NCBI RefSeq assembly: GCF_003951315.1
Contig: NZ_QLJH01000002.1
Coordinates: 124,001-188,000, forward strand
Length of the DNA: 64,000 nt
Direction: 5' to 3'
From: Sphingomonas sp. S-NIH.Pt15_0812
GTDB taxonomy: Bacteria > Pseudomonadota > Alphaproteobacteria > Sphingomonadales > Sphingomonadaceae
This document shows, one piece after another, positions 49,747 through 57,917 of the stretch. The notes under the pieces are model-generated. The model made no database searches and was not told where the DNA came from. It saw only the letters and a list, made by a program, of their open reading frames with translations. The translations under genes were made by a program, and so were the position numbers. How positions within the stretch are numbered: the first letter of the stretch is position 1; every line of letters begins with the position of its first letter.

Positions 49747-51944
49747 CAGAATGCCTGCCCGATCGAGATATAGAGCGCGACCTTGCCGTCGCCCGGCCGC
49801 GGGTTGAGCGGCGTCGCGACGTCGATGCGCATCGGCCCGAAATTGGTGTAGAAGCGCCCGCCGATGCCCGCGCCGAAGCGCAGGTCGGTGAAGGTCGGCA
49901 GCGCGTTGGCATAGCTGTTGCCGGCATCGACGAACGGCACGATGCCGAAATCGCCGAACCGGTAGCGCGCCTCCAGCGAGAATTCGTTGAGCGAGCGGCC
50001 ACCGACCGGATTGCCGTCGGGATCGAACGGCCCGAGCCGCTGATAGCCATAGCCGCGCACCGATCCGCCGCCGCCGCCATAATAGCGCCGCGAGGGGGCT
50101 AGGTCGTCGCGCTCGATGCCCTGGATCGAACCGGCGCGGGCGCGGCCGGCGATCACCAGACTGTCGTTGACCGGGTAATAGCCGGTCGCCTCGACCAGCG
50201 TCCGCACATAGGGTCGCACCGCGCCCCGCACCGAGGTTTCGGGCGACACGTTGAGCTTCAGGCGGAATCCCTTGGTCGGATTGAGCAGGCTGTCGGAGCG
50301 GTCGAACACCACCTGCCCGGGCAGCGCCGCGATGCCGAAGGTGCCGCGCCGCCGCCGGCCGAGATCGAAGTCGTAGACATCCTCGTTGGTGCCGGTCAGC
50401 TCGACGCCATACGCATAGGTCAGCGGCTTCTGCCAAAGCGGCGTGGAATCATAGCTCCAGCGGATCGCCAACGTGCCGATATAGGCTTCATAGGCATCGT
50501 AATTCTGGTGGCTGACATTGGCCAGGATCTGGAAGGTCCGGTCGCGCCGCCCGGCATTGGAACGGCGGAAGGTGGCGTTCAGCCCCTGTTCCTGCGTGCC
50601 GAGCACCGCCGAGGTGATCAGCGCTCCCTCGTCCGGGAACATGTTGCGGTTGATCCAACCGCCCTCCAATCGCGTGCCCTGCCCGGTCGAATAGCCGGCG
50701 GTCGCGGTGAGCGAGCGGTTCTTGCCCTTGGTCTGGCGGACCAGCAGGTCGACCTGTTCGGTCCCGTCCGGACCGGGTCGACCGGTCTGTTTCGGCTCGA
50801 CCGACACCGAGGAAAACAGGCCGGTCGCGACCAGGGCATCGCGCAGATCGTCGGTCTTCTGGGCGTCATAGAGCTGCCCCGACTTGAAGCGCGGAAACAC
50901 ATTGAGGTGATCCAACCCGAACACCGGATCGCCCGTCGTCACCAACTGGCCGAAGCTCGACCGGGGGCCGGTATCGACCGGCAGCGTATAGGCGCCGGTC
51001 GCCTTCGGACCCTGATCGTCGAGCAGGATGTCGCGTTCGCCGACCTTGACGAAGGGATAGCCCTGGCGCGGCAGTTGCAGGCTGACATTCGCCTCCGCCC
51101 CCTGGATCCGTGCCGCCTCGATCGGGTCGCCGACCTTGAGCGGCAGGTTGCGGCGGATCAGGTCGGTCGGCACCACCGGTGCGGCATCGATCGTGACAGA
51201 CGACAAGGTATAGAGCCGGCCGGGCGACGCGGTGAGGAGCGCGGTGAGCGGCGCGCCGGGCGTGGCCGGCTGCTCGACCGTGGCGATGGCGGTGGCGTCA
51301 TAATAGCCGAGCGACTTCATCAGCCGCACCGCCAGCCCTTCATCCTCGCGCGCGCGCGCCGAGACCTGCGCACCGTTCGCCGCCTTGCCCTTGCCTTCGC
51401 GCAGGGCCGAAAGCGACTTGAACTCGTCCTCCAGGTTCAGCGCGTCGAGCCCGCGCACCACCGTCTCATAGCGGATGTCCGGCGTCTTCTCCCCGGTCGC
51501 AGCCACCTCGGTCTGGAGCGGCGTCGAGTCGAAGCTGGCCAGCGGGGTGAGCGGCTGGGCCAGCGCCGGGTCTTCCGGCCCTACCGGCGCCAGTGTGTCG
51601 CCGGTCGCGAGCGGGGTGGCGGTGGCAGGCGCAACGGGTGTCTGGGTCGGCGGGGTGGCGGGCGCCGCCATGCGGTCCATCGGCTCCAGCGGCGCGTCGA
51701 TGTCGCCGGACAAGGGGGGCAATGCTGCGTCGAATTCGGCCTCGGGAACGATCGGGGCATTGCCCTGCGGATCGCCCTGATCCGGCGCAACGCCCTGGCC
51801 GGGCACCGGCCGCATATCGGTCGGCTTGGGCGCATCAGGGCCGCTCGCGGGGGCGACGCCCGGCTGTGACCATTGACCAAAAGCGGGAGACGTGGCGGTC
51901 AGCGCGACGGCGAGCCAATAATGCCGGCGGGTCGAAGCAGTCAC
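49746..51944 (-). CDS. tamA: Translocation and assembly module subunit TamA (Omp85 family)
   Basis: A 732-residue outer-membrane protein. A signal peptide (HYWLAVALTATSPAFG) and a Pro/Ala-rich linker (about residues 25-130) precede POTRA-type domains and a 16-strand barrel carrying the Omp85 loop-6 motif VRGYGYQRLGP and ending KVALYISIGQAF. The linker is longer than in enterobacterial TamA. I chose the GTG at 51944, which gives a normal signal peptide. It is translationally coupled to tamB. Confidence 0.92.
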   Translation of the reverse strand: MTASTRRHYWLAVALTATSPAFGQWSQPGVAPASGPDAPKPTDMRPVPGQGVAPDQGDPQGNAPIVPEAEFDAALPPLSGDIDAPLEPMDRMAAPATPPTQTPVAPATATPLATGDTLAPVGPEDPALAQPLTPLASFDSTPLQTEVAATGEKTPDIRYETVVRGLDALNLEDEFKSLSALREGKGKAANGAQVSARAREDEGLAVRLMKSLGYYDATAIATVEQPATPGAPLTALLTASPGRLYTLSSVTIDAAPVVPTDLIRRNLPLKVGDPIEAARIQGAEANVSLQLPRQGYPFVKVGERDILLDDQGPKATGAYTLPVDTGPRSSFGQLVTTGDPVFGLDHLNVFPRFKSGQLYDAQKTDDLRDALVATGLFSSVSVEPKQTGRPGPDGTEQVDLLVRQTKGKNRSLTATAGYSTGQGTRLEGGWINRNMFPDEGALITSAVLGTQEQGLNATFRRSNAGRRDRTFQILANVSHQNYDAYEAYIGTLAIRWSYDSTPLWQKPLTYAYGVELTGTNEDVYDFDLGRRRRGTFGIAALPGQVVFDRSDSLLNPTKGFRLKLNVSPETSVRGAVRPYVRTLVEATGYYPVNDSLVIAGRARAGSIQGIERDDLAPSRRYYGGGGGSVRGYGYQRLGPFDPDGNPVGGRSLNEFSLEARYRFGDFGIVPFVDAGNSYANALPTFTDLRFGAGIGGRFYTNFGPMRIDVATPLNPRPGDGKVALYISIGQAF

Positions 51945-52077
51945 GCGATCATCATTCCCCTTTGCGGGACGATCGATTGTGATCTGCCCCCAGCATGTCG
52001 CCCAACGCACTGGAACGGTCAGGGTTTCGTCACGGCCGCGAAATCATCCCGATATGCGGCAATATCATTGCCTTTGT

Positions 52078-52509
52078 TCAGGCGCGCGGCGCGCAGCCGA
52101 TCATCCCGGCGACCGGCAGCACCATCATATCGGCCCCGTCCCGGGCGATGGTCAGCGTCGCTTCCGGTACGCCGCCGCCATCGGTCAGGTCGGCGCGGGT
52201 CGCGAAGGTCAGATCCAGCGTCGCCATCACCCCGCCCTGCCGATAGACGCCGTGCGTCGGCAGTCCGAAGCCGCCCGGGCCGGTGCGGCTTTCCTGGGGC
52301 AGGTCCACGACCTTGCCGTCGATCACCAGCCGCAGCGTCGCCGGGTCGGCGGTCGCCATCGTCACCAGCGATCGGTCTTGGAGGCTCCAGAGATAGGCGG
52401 CACAGCCCCGCGCGGGCAGTGCCTGTTGCGGCAGCTTGCCGGGCGTGAGGATGGTGACGGCGGGGGTGGCGGCCTGCATCAGCACGGCCAGCATCAGGAC
52501 GGCGATCAT
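52078..52509 (-). CDS. Hypothetical secreted protein coupled to prepilin peptidase
   Basis: A 143-residue protein with an N-terminal signal segment (MIAVLMLAVLMQAATPA) and two cysteines (about residues 36 and 139) that could form a disulfide. The body is beta-rich, and the end MVLPVAGMIGCAPRA is short. The start overlaps the prepilin peptidase stop (ATGA). I do not recognise the family. Confidence 0.65.
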   Translation of the reverse strand: MIAVLMLAVLMQAATPAVTILTPGKLPQQALPARGCAAYLWSLQDRSLVTMATADPATLRLVIDGKVVDLPQESRTGPGGFGLPTHGVYRQGGVMATLDLTFATRADLTDGGGVPEATLTIARDGADMMVLPVAGMIGCAPRA

Positions 52510-53237
52510 GCCAGCGCCTCTATCATCATCAGCCACGCGGGATAAGCCGCGATCGCAAGCAGGGTGCCCAGGGGCAATGCATCGTCCGCCGCCATCGGCC
52601 GCCCCGCCAGCCGCCGCACCAACACCACGCCCAGCCCGATCAGCGCCGCGACCAGCAGCACCGCTGGCAGCATCCGCCAGCCGAGCCACAGGCCGATCGC
52701 GCCGAACAGCTTGGGGTCGCCGCCGCCCATCCCCTCCCGCTTCCGCCACAGGCGATACCCCGCCGCGATCGCCCAGAGCAGGCCGAAGCCGAGCAGGCCG
52801 CCGACCAACCGGTCGGCCGGGGAAGGCGGCAGGTCCGTGGCCGCGCCCATCAGGCCGGTCGCGGCCAACAGCACGGTCAGCCGGTCGGGCAACCAGAAGG
52901 CGCGCCAGTCGAGCGCCGCTAATGCCAGCAGCAGCCAGCCGAACACCGCCCCTGCGATCGCGGTCGCACCCGGCGCGATCCAGCCGGCCGACAGGCCGAT
53001 CGCCAGTGCCGCCGCCTCGACCTGCCAATGGATCGGATCGATCGCCGCGCCACAGCCCCGGCAACGACCGCGCTGCCATGCCGCGCTCAGCAGCGGCGCC
53101 AACTCGATCGCGCGGAGCGTCCGTCCGCAGGCATCGCAGGCCGACCGCCCGCTGGCGACCGATCGCTCCTCCGGCCAGCGGACGACCAGCGCGGCGATGA
53201 AACTGCCCAGGATCAGCCCCAGCCCGCCCAGCACCAC
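52506..53237 (-). CDS. Type IV prepilin peptidase (A24 family)
   Basis: A 243-residue polytopic aspartic protease that cleaves and N-methylates type IV pilins and type II secretion pseudopilins. The cytoplasmic zinc motif has two CxxC pairs (CDAC and CRGC), and both catalytic aspartates are visible, in LAALDWRAFWLPD and in GGGDPKLFGA. The start is taken as the GTG at 53237, since no other start occurs in frame upstream; the first helix is then slightly short. No pilin or secretion genes are in the window. Confidence 0.88.
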   Translation of the reverse strand: MVLGGLGLILGSFIAALVVRWPEERSVASGRSACDACGRTLRAIELAPLLSAAWQRGRCRGCGAAIDPIHWQVEAAALAIGLSAGWIAPGATAIAGAVFGWLLLALAALDWRAFWLPDRLTVLLAATGLMGAATDLPPSPADRLVGGLLGFGLLWAIAAGYRLWRKREGMGGGDPKLFGAIGLWLGWRMLPAVLLVAALIGLGVVLVRRLAGRPMAADDALPLGTLLAIAAYPAWLMMIEALA

Positions 53238-53268
53238 CGCGGCCAGGCCGGGCGACCAGAGGAGGGGA

Positions 53269-53547
53269 TCAGAGAGCGGCTTTGCGGACCAGATAGCGAT
53301 AGACCCCGAACAGATGGACGCCGCACAGCAGGACGTTCTGCGTAGCCAGCGCCCGATCCTTCGACAAGGCGAGGGCGATCACGAACCCTCGGCCCACGAT
53401 CCGCCGGCCATGGTCGAGCGACGCCAACGCCGCCCATTTCGGCACGGCGCAAGGCTGGCAGGCGGACCGACGAAGGACTATGTCGGCGATGCAGCATCGC
53501 GGGCGAGGCTGGTCGCCATCGGCGGCCGGCATCACCGGAATTGCCAA
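53269..53547 (-). CDS. Small hypothetical protein upstream of prepilin peptidase
   Basis: A 92-residue frame ending 32 bases before the prepilin peptidase start. The C-terminal two-thirds has codon use like real genes here (about 80% G or C at third positions over the last 50 codons). It contains a cysteine-rich stretch (CCIADIVLRRSACQPC) and a moderately hydrophobic end (NVLLCGVHLFGVYRYLV). The exact start is uncertain and no family is recognised; it may be a remnant. Confidence 0.35.
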   Translation of the reverse strand: MAIPVMPAADGDQPRPRCCIADIVLRRSACQPCAVPKWAALASLDHGRRIVGRGFVIALALSKDRALATQNVLLCGVHLFGVYRYLVRKAAL

Positions 53548-53583
53548 TGATACCCATCAATACATCGTCTTATGGAGAGTAGA

Positions 53584-54792
53584 ATGGCCAGTGCGCCCGC
53601 CCCCCTGTCGGCCGCCGACCCGATCGTCATCCTGTCCTATGCCCGCACGCCGATGGGCTCGTTCCAGGGCTGCCTGTCCGGCGCCAGCGCGACCCAGCTC
53701 GGCGCGGCGGCGGTGCGCGGCGCGGTCGAGCGGGCCGGCGTCGCGGCGGCGGCGGTGGAGCGCATCTATATGGGCTGCGTGCTGTCCGCCGGCCTGGGCC
53801 AGGCCCCGGCGCGCCAGGCAGCGATCGGCGCGGGACTCGGCGCGCATGTCGAGGCGACCACGGTCAACAAGATGTGCGGATCGGGGATGCAGGCGGCGAT
53901 CATGGGCGCGGAGGCCCTGGCGGCCGGGTCGGTCGACCTGCTGGTCGCGGGCGGCATGGAGAGCATGACCAACGCGCCCTATCTGATGACCAAGCATCGC
54001 GGCGGCGCGCGCATCGGCCATGACCGCATCCTCGACCATATGATGCTCGACGGACTGGAGGATGCCTATGACCCCGGCCGCGCCATGGGGACCTTCGCCG
54101 AGGATATCGCCCGCGAATATCAGTTCACGCGCGAGGCGATGGACGATTACGCCATCGCCTCGCTCACCCGCGCGCAGCAGGCGCAGGCGAGCGGCGCGTT
54201 CGATCGCGAGATCGTGCCCGTCGAGGTCGCCGGCCGCAAGGGCAGCACGACCGTGACGCTGGACGAGCAGCCCGCGCGCGGCGACGTCGCCAAGATCCCG
54301 ACGCTCAAGGCCGCCTTCGCCAAGGACGGCGCGATCACCGCCGCCAATTCCTCCTCCATCTCGGACGGCGCGGCGGCGCTGGTGATGACGCGCCAGTCGG
54401 TCGCCGACCGGCTGGGCCTGACGCCGATCGCACGCGTCGTCGCGCTCGGCGCCCATGCGCACGAGCCGGCGCGCTTCAGCACCGCCCCCGTCGACGCGAT
54501 CCGCAAGACGCTGGACAAGGCCGGCTGGTCGGCCGACTCGGTCGACCTGTTCGAGGTGAACGAAGCCTTTGCGGTGGTCGCGATGATCGCGATGCGCGAC
54601 CTGGGCCTGTCGCATGACCGGATGAACGTCCATGGCGGGGCGTGCGCGCTGGGCCATCCGATCGGTGCCTCCGGAACCCGTGTCCTGGCGACCCTGTTGT
54701 CGGCGCTGGAGACGACCGGCGGGCGGCGCGGCGTGGCGAGTCTGTGCATCGGTGGCGGCGAGGCCACGGCGATGGCCGTGGAACGACTATGA
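53584..54792 (+). CDS. Acetyl-CoA C-acyltransferase (thiolase)
   Basis: A 402-residue thiolase that condenses two acetyl-CoA or cleaves 3-ketoacyl-CoA. The acylation cysteine is Cys98 (NKMCGSGMQ). HGGACALGHPIGASG supplies the catalytic His, and LCIGGGEA the second cysteine. I chose the ATG at 53584, with GGAG 6 bases upstream, over an ATG four codons earlier. It stands alone without a beta-oxidation partner, so biosynthetic (acetoacetyl-CoA) or degradative use is open. Confidence 0.94.
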   Translation: MASAPAPLSAADPIVILSYARTPMGSFQGCLSGASATQLGAAAVRGAVERAGVAAAAVERIYMGCVLSAGLGQAPARQAAIGAGLGAHVEATTVNKMCGSGMQAAIMGAEALAAGSVDLLVAGGMESMTNAPYLMTKHRGGARIGHDRILDHMMLDGLEDAYDPGRAMGTFAEDIAREYQFTREAMDDYAIASLTRAQQAQASGAFDREIVPVEVAGRKGSTTVTLDEQPARGDVAKIPTLKAAFAKDGAITAANSSSISDGAAALVMTRQSVADRLGLTPIARVVALGAHAHEPARFSTAPVDAIRKTLDKAGWSADSVDLFEVNEAFAVVAMIAMRDLGLSHDRMNVHGGACALGHPIGASGTRVLATLLSALETTGGRRGVASLCIGGGEATAMAVERL

Positions 54793-54823
54793 TCCCGAAA
54801 ATATCCCGGCTTTTTGCCCCATA

Positions 54824-54831
54824 TTAACCAT
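54824..54831. promoter_or_regulatory. CtrA-type half-site
   Basis: TTAACCAT lies in the gap between the thiolase and the small membrane protein gene at 54920. It is the same 8-mer that occurs twice upstream of the second PEP-CTERM gene. Confidence 0.3.
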
Positions 54832-54919
54832 TCGCCGCATAGAGGGAGCAGATGGGCCGAGCACCGCTTGACGATCCCCCCGACGCGGGCGAACGGCGGT
54901 GCGGCAAACGAGGATGTAT

Positions 54920-55135
54920 ATGGTGTTCAACGTGTTGGTGATGGCCTATGCCGTCATTGTCAGCTTCGTCCTGTCGACCGCCAGCCGCCGCCGTCGCGAG
55001 GCGCGTCCGCTGGGTCGCGCGGTGCAGACCGCCGGGCAACTCGCCTATGGCACGTCGGTCACCTTCGCGTTGCTGTGCACGGGCTGGGCCTGCATGATCT
55101 ATCTGGGCGCGACGCCCGCCCCCGCTTTGTCCTGA
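54920..55135 (+). CDS. Small two-helix membrane protein
   Basis: A 71-residue protein with two predicted membrane helices (NVLVMAYAVIVSFVLS near residues 4-20 and GTSVTFALLCTGWACMIYLGA near 45-66), separated by a basic loop (SRRRREARPLGR). AGGA lies 5 bases before the ATG at 54920; an ATG two codons earlier is possible. No family is recognised. It converges on the SH3 gene, and a CtrA-like half-site lies about 90 bp upstream. Confidence 0.65.
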   Translation: MVFNVLVMAYAVIVSFVLSTASRRRREARPLGRAVQTAGQLAYGTSVTFALLCTGWACMIYLGATPAPALS

Positions 55136-55163
55136 TCGTCGCGGGAGGCGGGCCGGTCCCGCC

Positions 55164-55664
55164 TCAGGGCAGGATTTCCGTCGCCTCCACGCCCCACAGG
55201 CTTCCGACCTCGACATAGCCGGCGCGGCCCTTCACGTCGAAGCGGCACCAGCCATGGCCGCAATCGCTGATCCGCCCGACCACGCCGGGCGCGGCGCGCC
55301 ACGCGATCGCCGCCCGCTCGGCCGGTTGCAGGCGCATCGGCGCAGCCTCCGTTCCCGTGACCACGGCGGTCCGCGTCAGCCGCAGCAGATTGCCCTGCAT
55401 CCAGCCCTCGGTGCCGTCCTGGTCGCGGATGCGCCGCCATTCCTTGAACACGCCCACCACCTGCACCGGCAGGCCGGCACGCTGATACAGCCAGCTCGCC
55501 GGATAGGTGCGGGCCGGGCCGGTCCGCATCCGCGCCTGGCCCGGCCCGATCGACGCCCAATAGGGCACGCTCCGCTTCTCGGTCGCGGCCGCCGCCGGAT
55601 CGCTGGCGGACAAGGCGGTGGGCACAATGGCGATGGCGAGCAGCGCGGCGATCGCGATACGCAT
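55164..55664 (-). CDS. Secreted SH3-domain protein
   Basis: A 166-residue protein with a signal peptide (MRIAIAALLAIAIVPTALSA) and two bacterial SH3-type segments: ARMRTGPARTYPASWLY...KEWRRIRDQDGTEGWM near the middle, and a second ending GWCRFDVKGRAGYVEVGSLWGV. Such domains usually bind peptidoglycan or peptides in the periplasm. I chose the ATG at 55664 with GAGGAA upstream. Confidence 0.88.
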   Translation of the reverse strand: MRIAIAALLAIAIVPTALSASDPAAAATEKRSVPYWASIGPGQARMRTGPARTYPASWLYQRAGLPVQVVGVFKEWRRIRDQDGTEGWMQGNLLRLTRTAVVTGTEAAPMRLQPAERAAIAWRAAPGVVGRISDCGHGWCRFDVKGRAGYVEVGSLWGVEATEILP

Positions 55665-55788
55665 GACAGAAGTTCCTCTAGGCGAGGCCCCTCCTTTCAC
55701 GGCGCGCGCTCCGGATCAACCGTCTCGACCATGCGGCGCGATGGATGCGGCCGTTGACGCCGCCGTCCGCCTCCGCCAATCCCATGCC

Positions 55789-56799
55789 ATGGCCGATCCG
55801 CATCCCGACACGCGACGTTGCCTCCGCCCCCGGGTGATCGTCACCCGCGAATTGCCGGACCGGGTCCGGGCGCGGATGGAGGCGCTGTTCGACACGGTGC
55901 CGAGCGTGGACGATGCCAAATGGTCCGCCGAACGGCTGCACGGCGCCGTCGCCGAGTGCGATGTGCTGGTGCCGACCGTGACCGACCCGATCGACGCCGC
56001 CGTGATCGCCGCCGCCGGACCCCGCCTGCGCCTGATCGCCAATTTCGGTGCGGGCGTGAACCATATCGACCTGGCCGCCGCCCGGGCGCGTGGCATCATG
56101 GTCACCAACACGCCCGGCGTGCTGACCGAGGATACCGCCGACCTGACCATGGCGCTGATCGTCTCGGTTCCGCGCCGGCTGGCGGAGGGGGAGAAGCTGG
56201 TCCGCTCGGGCGAATGGGCCGGATGGAGCCCCAGCGGGATGCTCGGCCATCGGATCGGCGGCAAGACGCTGGGCATCGTCGGCATGGGCCGGATCGGCCA
56301 GGCGGTGGCGGCGCGCGCCCGCGCCTTCGGCCTGGCCATCCATTACCACAACCGCCATCGCCTGCCCGCCGTGCTGGAGGCGCAACTGGGCGCGACCTGG
56401 CACGCGGATCTGGATGATCTGCTCGCGGTCGCCGACATCGTCACCGTCCACACGCCGCTCAACGCCGAAAGCCGCATGCTGATCGATCGCCGGCGGATCG
56501 CGCTGATGCGCCCCCATGTCTTCCTGATCAACGCCAGTCGCGGCGGTATCGTCGACGAGGAGGCGCTGGTCGACGCACTGGAACAGGGGCGGCTTGCCGG
56601 GGCCGGGCTCGACGTGTGGGAGCACGAGCCGCGCATCGACCCGCGCCTGCTCGCCCTGCCCAATGTGGTGATGACGCCGCATATGGGCTCGGCGACCTAT
56701 GAAAGCCGCGTGGCGAGCGGCGAGAAGGTGATCCAGAACATCCGCGCCTGGGCGGATGGCCACCGTCCGCCGGACCAGGTGCTGGACGGCTGGCGTTAG
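55789..56799 (+). CDS. D-2-hydroxyacid dehydrogenase (glyoxylate reductase-like)
   Basis: A 336-residue NAD(P)-dependent dehydrogenase. The nucleotide loop is GMGRIGQAVAARARAFG. The catalytic triad is visible as the Arg in INASRGGIVDE, the Glu in VWEHEP and the His in MTPHMGSAT. LIANFGAGVNHIDLAAARARGI is typical of glyoxylate/hydroxypyruvate reductases. The start is taken at the ATG at 55789, where similarity begins, although the ribosome-binding site is weak and an ATG at 55740 is possible. Confidence 0.92.
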   Translation: MADPHPDTRRCLRPRVIVTRELPDRVRARMEALFDTVPSVDDAKWSAERLHGAVAECDVLVPTVTDPIDAAVIAAAGPRLRLIANFGAGVNHIDLAAARARGIMVTNTPGVLTEDTADLTMALIVSVPRRLAEGEKLVRSGEWAGWSPSGMLGHRIGGKTLGIVGMGRIGQAVAARARAFGLAIHYHNRHRLPAVLEAQLGATWHADLDDLLAVADIVTVHTPLNAESRMLIDRRRIALMRPHVFLINASRGGIVDEEALVDALEQGRLAGAGLDVWEHEPRIDPRLLALPNVVMTPHMGSATYESRVASGEKVIQNIRAWADGHRPPDQVLDGWR

Positions 56800-56874
56800 T
56801 TTCGCAGGCGGAACGCCGGGAACGATGCGGTTTGATCGGGATTAATGCGGCACCCCCGGAAAAAGGAGTGCCTT

Positions 56875-57066
56875 ATGAAGACCTTGTTTGCTGGTAGCGC
56901 GCTGATCGTCGCGGCCCTGTCGATGTCGGCCTGCTCGACGCTGCGCGGTGCCGCGATCGGTGGCGCGGGTGGCGCGGGCGTGGCGGCGGCGACCGGCGGC
57001 AGCGTCGAAAAGGGCGCAGCGGTCGGCGGCACGGCCGGTGCAGTGGTCGGCACCGTCGCGGACTAA
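56875..57066 (+). CDS. Small glycine-zipper lipoprotein
   Basis: A 63-residue protein with a lipoprotein signal ending at LSMSAC and then a Gly/Ala/Val-rich tail in three zipper-like repeats (AAIGGAGGAGVAAATGG, KGAAVGGTAGAVVGTVAD). GGAGT lies 5 bases before the ATG. It is related in style to entericidin or OsmB-like small envelope lipoproteins. A REPIN-like repeat follows. Confidence 0.82.
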   Translation: MKTLFAGSALIVAALSMSACSTLRGAAIGGAGGAGVAAATGGSVEKGAAVGGTAGAVVGTVAD

Positions 57067-57088
57067 GGATTCCGCAGACAGCATATTG

Positions 57089-57190
57089 TTCCCCGGCGAA
57101 GGCCGGGGCCCAGGTGGGACGGCTTCGGAAACGGGGCGCTACGCGTCTTCGTGATCGTCAATCATCGGGCCCCCGGCCTTCGCCAACAGG
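57089..57190. repeat. REPIN-like inverted repeat, copy C
   Basis: TTCCCCGGCGAAGGCCGGGG at 57089 is mirrored by GGGCCCCCGGCCTTCGCC near 57170-57184, with a divergent 50-60 base spacer. The arms match copies A and B with a few changes on the right side. Confidence 0.75.
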
Positions 57191-57211
57191 GTCTCGCGGC
57201 CTAGACGGGGC

Positions 57212-57910
57212 TTAGAGCCCGGCCAGCCAATCCCCGATCATCCGCCGCCCAGCCGCGACGGCCAGCGGCCCCAGTCGCCCGTGATCCTCCACCAGCCGCT
57301 CCGGCGTCAGGCCGGCGCTGGCGATATAGTCTCGCCCCTCTTCCAGCCAGATGTCGAAGCGCGGGTCCTCGCCCATCTCGGCATGGAATTGCAGCGCCAG
57401 CACCCGCGGATCGACCGCGAAGGCCTGGTTGCAATAGCCCTCGGTCGAGGCGAGCCGGACCGCGCCCTCCGGCAGCGTGAAGGTGTCGCCATGCCAGTGC
57501 AGCACCTTCGTCTCCGCCAGCGCGGCGAGCGGCGAGGCTTCGCCGGCGGCGGTCAGGTGCAGGGGCGCGAAGCCGACCTCGCGCGCCGGGCCGGGATAGA
57601 CCCGCGCACCCAGGGCCGCGGCGATCATCTGGCTGCCCAGGCAGATCCCCAGGGTCGGCAGGCCGGCCGCGATCCGCCGCCCGATCGCCGCCACTTCGGG
57701 CTCGATCCAGGGATAGGTATTTGTCTCGTAGACGCCCATCGGGCCGCCCATCACGATCAGCAGGTCGGCCGCGTCCAGCACGCCCCCGGCAAAATCGGCA
57801 CTGTCCGCCGCCTGCCATTCCAGGGTGTAGCCCGCCGCCTCGATCGGCGCGCGATACCCTGCCGCGCCTTCATAATCGACATGGCGGAGGATCAGCGCGC
57901 GCTTGGCCAC
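57212..57910 (-). CDS. Class I glutamine amidotransferase-like protein
   Basis: A 232-residue stand-alone amidotransferase of the GuaA N-terminal/YfeJ type. The nucleophile elbow is GICLGSQMIA (Cys), and QFHAEM carries the His and Glu of the triad. MGGPMGVYE upstream forms the oxyanion region. No synthetase partner lies next to it, so the acceptor substrate is unknown. It starts 7 bases after the stop of the next gene upstream, so the two form an operon. Confidence 0.9.
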   Translation of the reverse strand: MAKRALILRHVDYEGAAGYRAPIEAAGYTLEWQAADSADFAGGVLDAADLLIVMGGPMGVYETNTYPWIEPEVAAIGRRIAAGLPTLGICLGSQMIAAALGARVYPGPAREVGFAPLHLTAAGEASPLAALAETKVLHWHGDTFTLPEGAVRLASTEGYCNQAFAVDPRVLALQFHAEMGEDPRFDIWLEEGRDYIASAGLTPERLVEDHGRLGPLAVAAGRRMIGDWLAGL

Positions 57911-57917
57911 GATGGGG

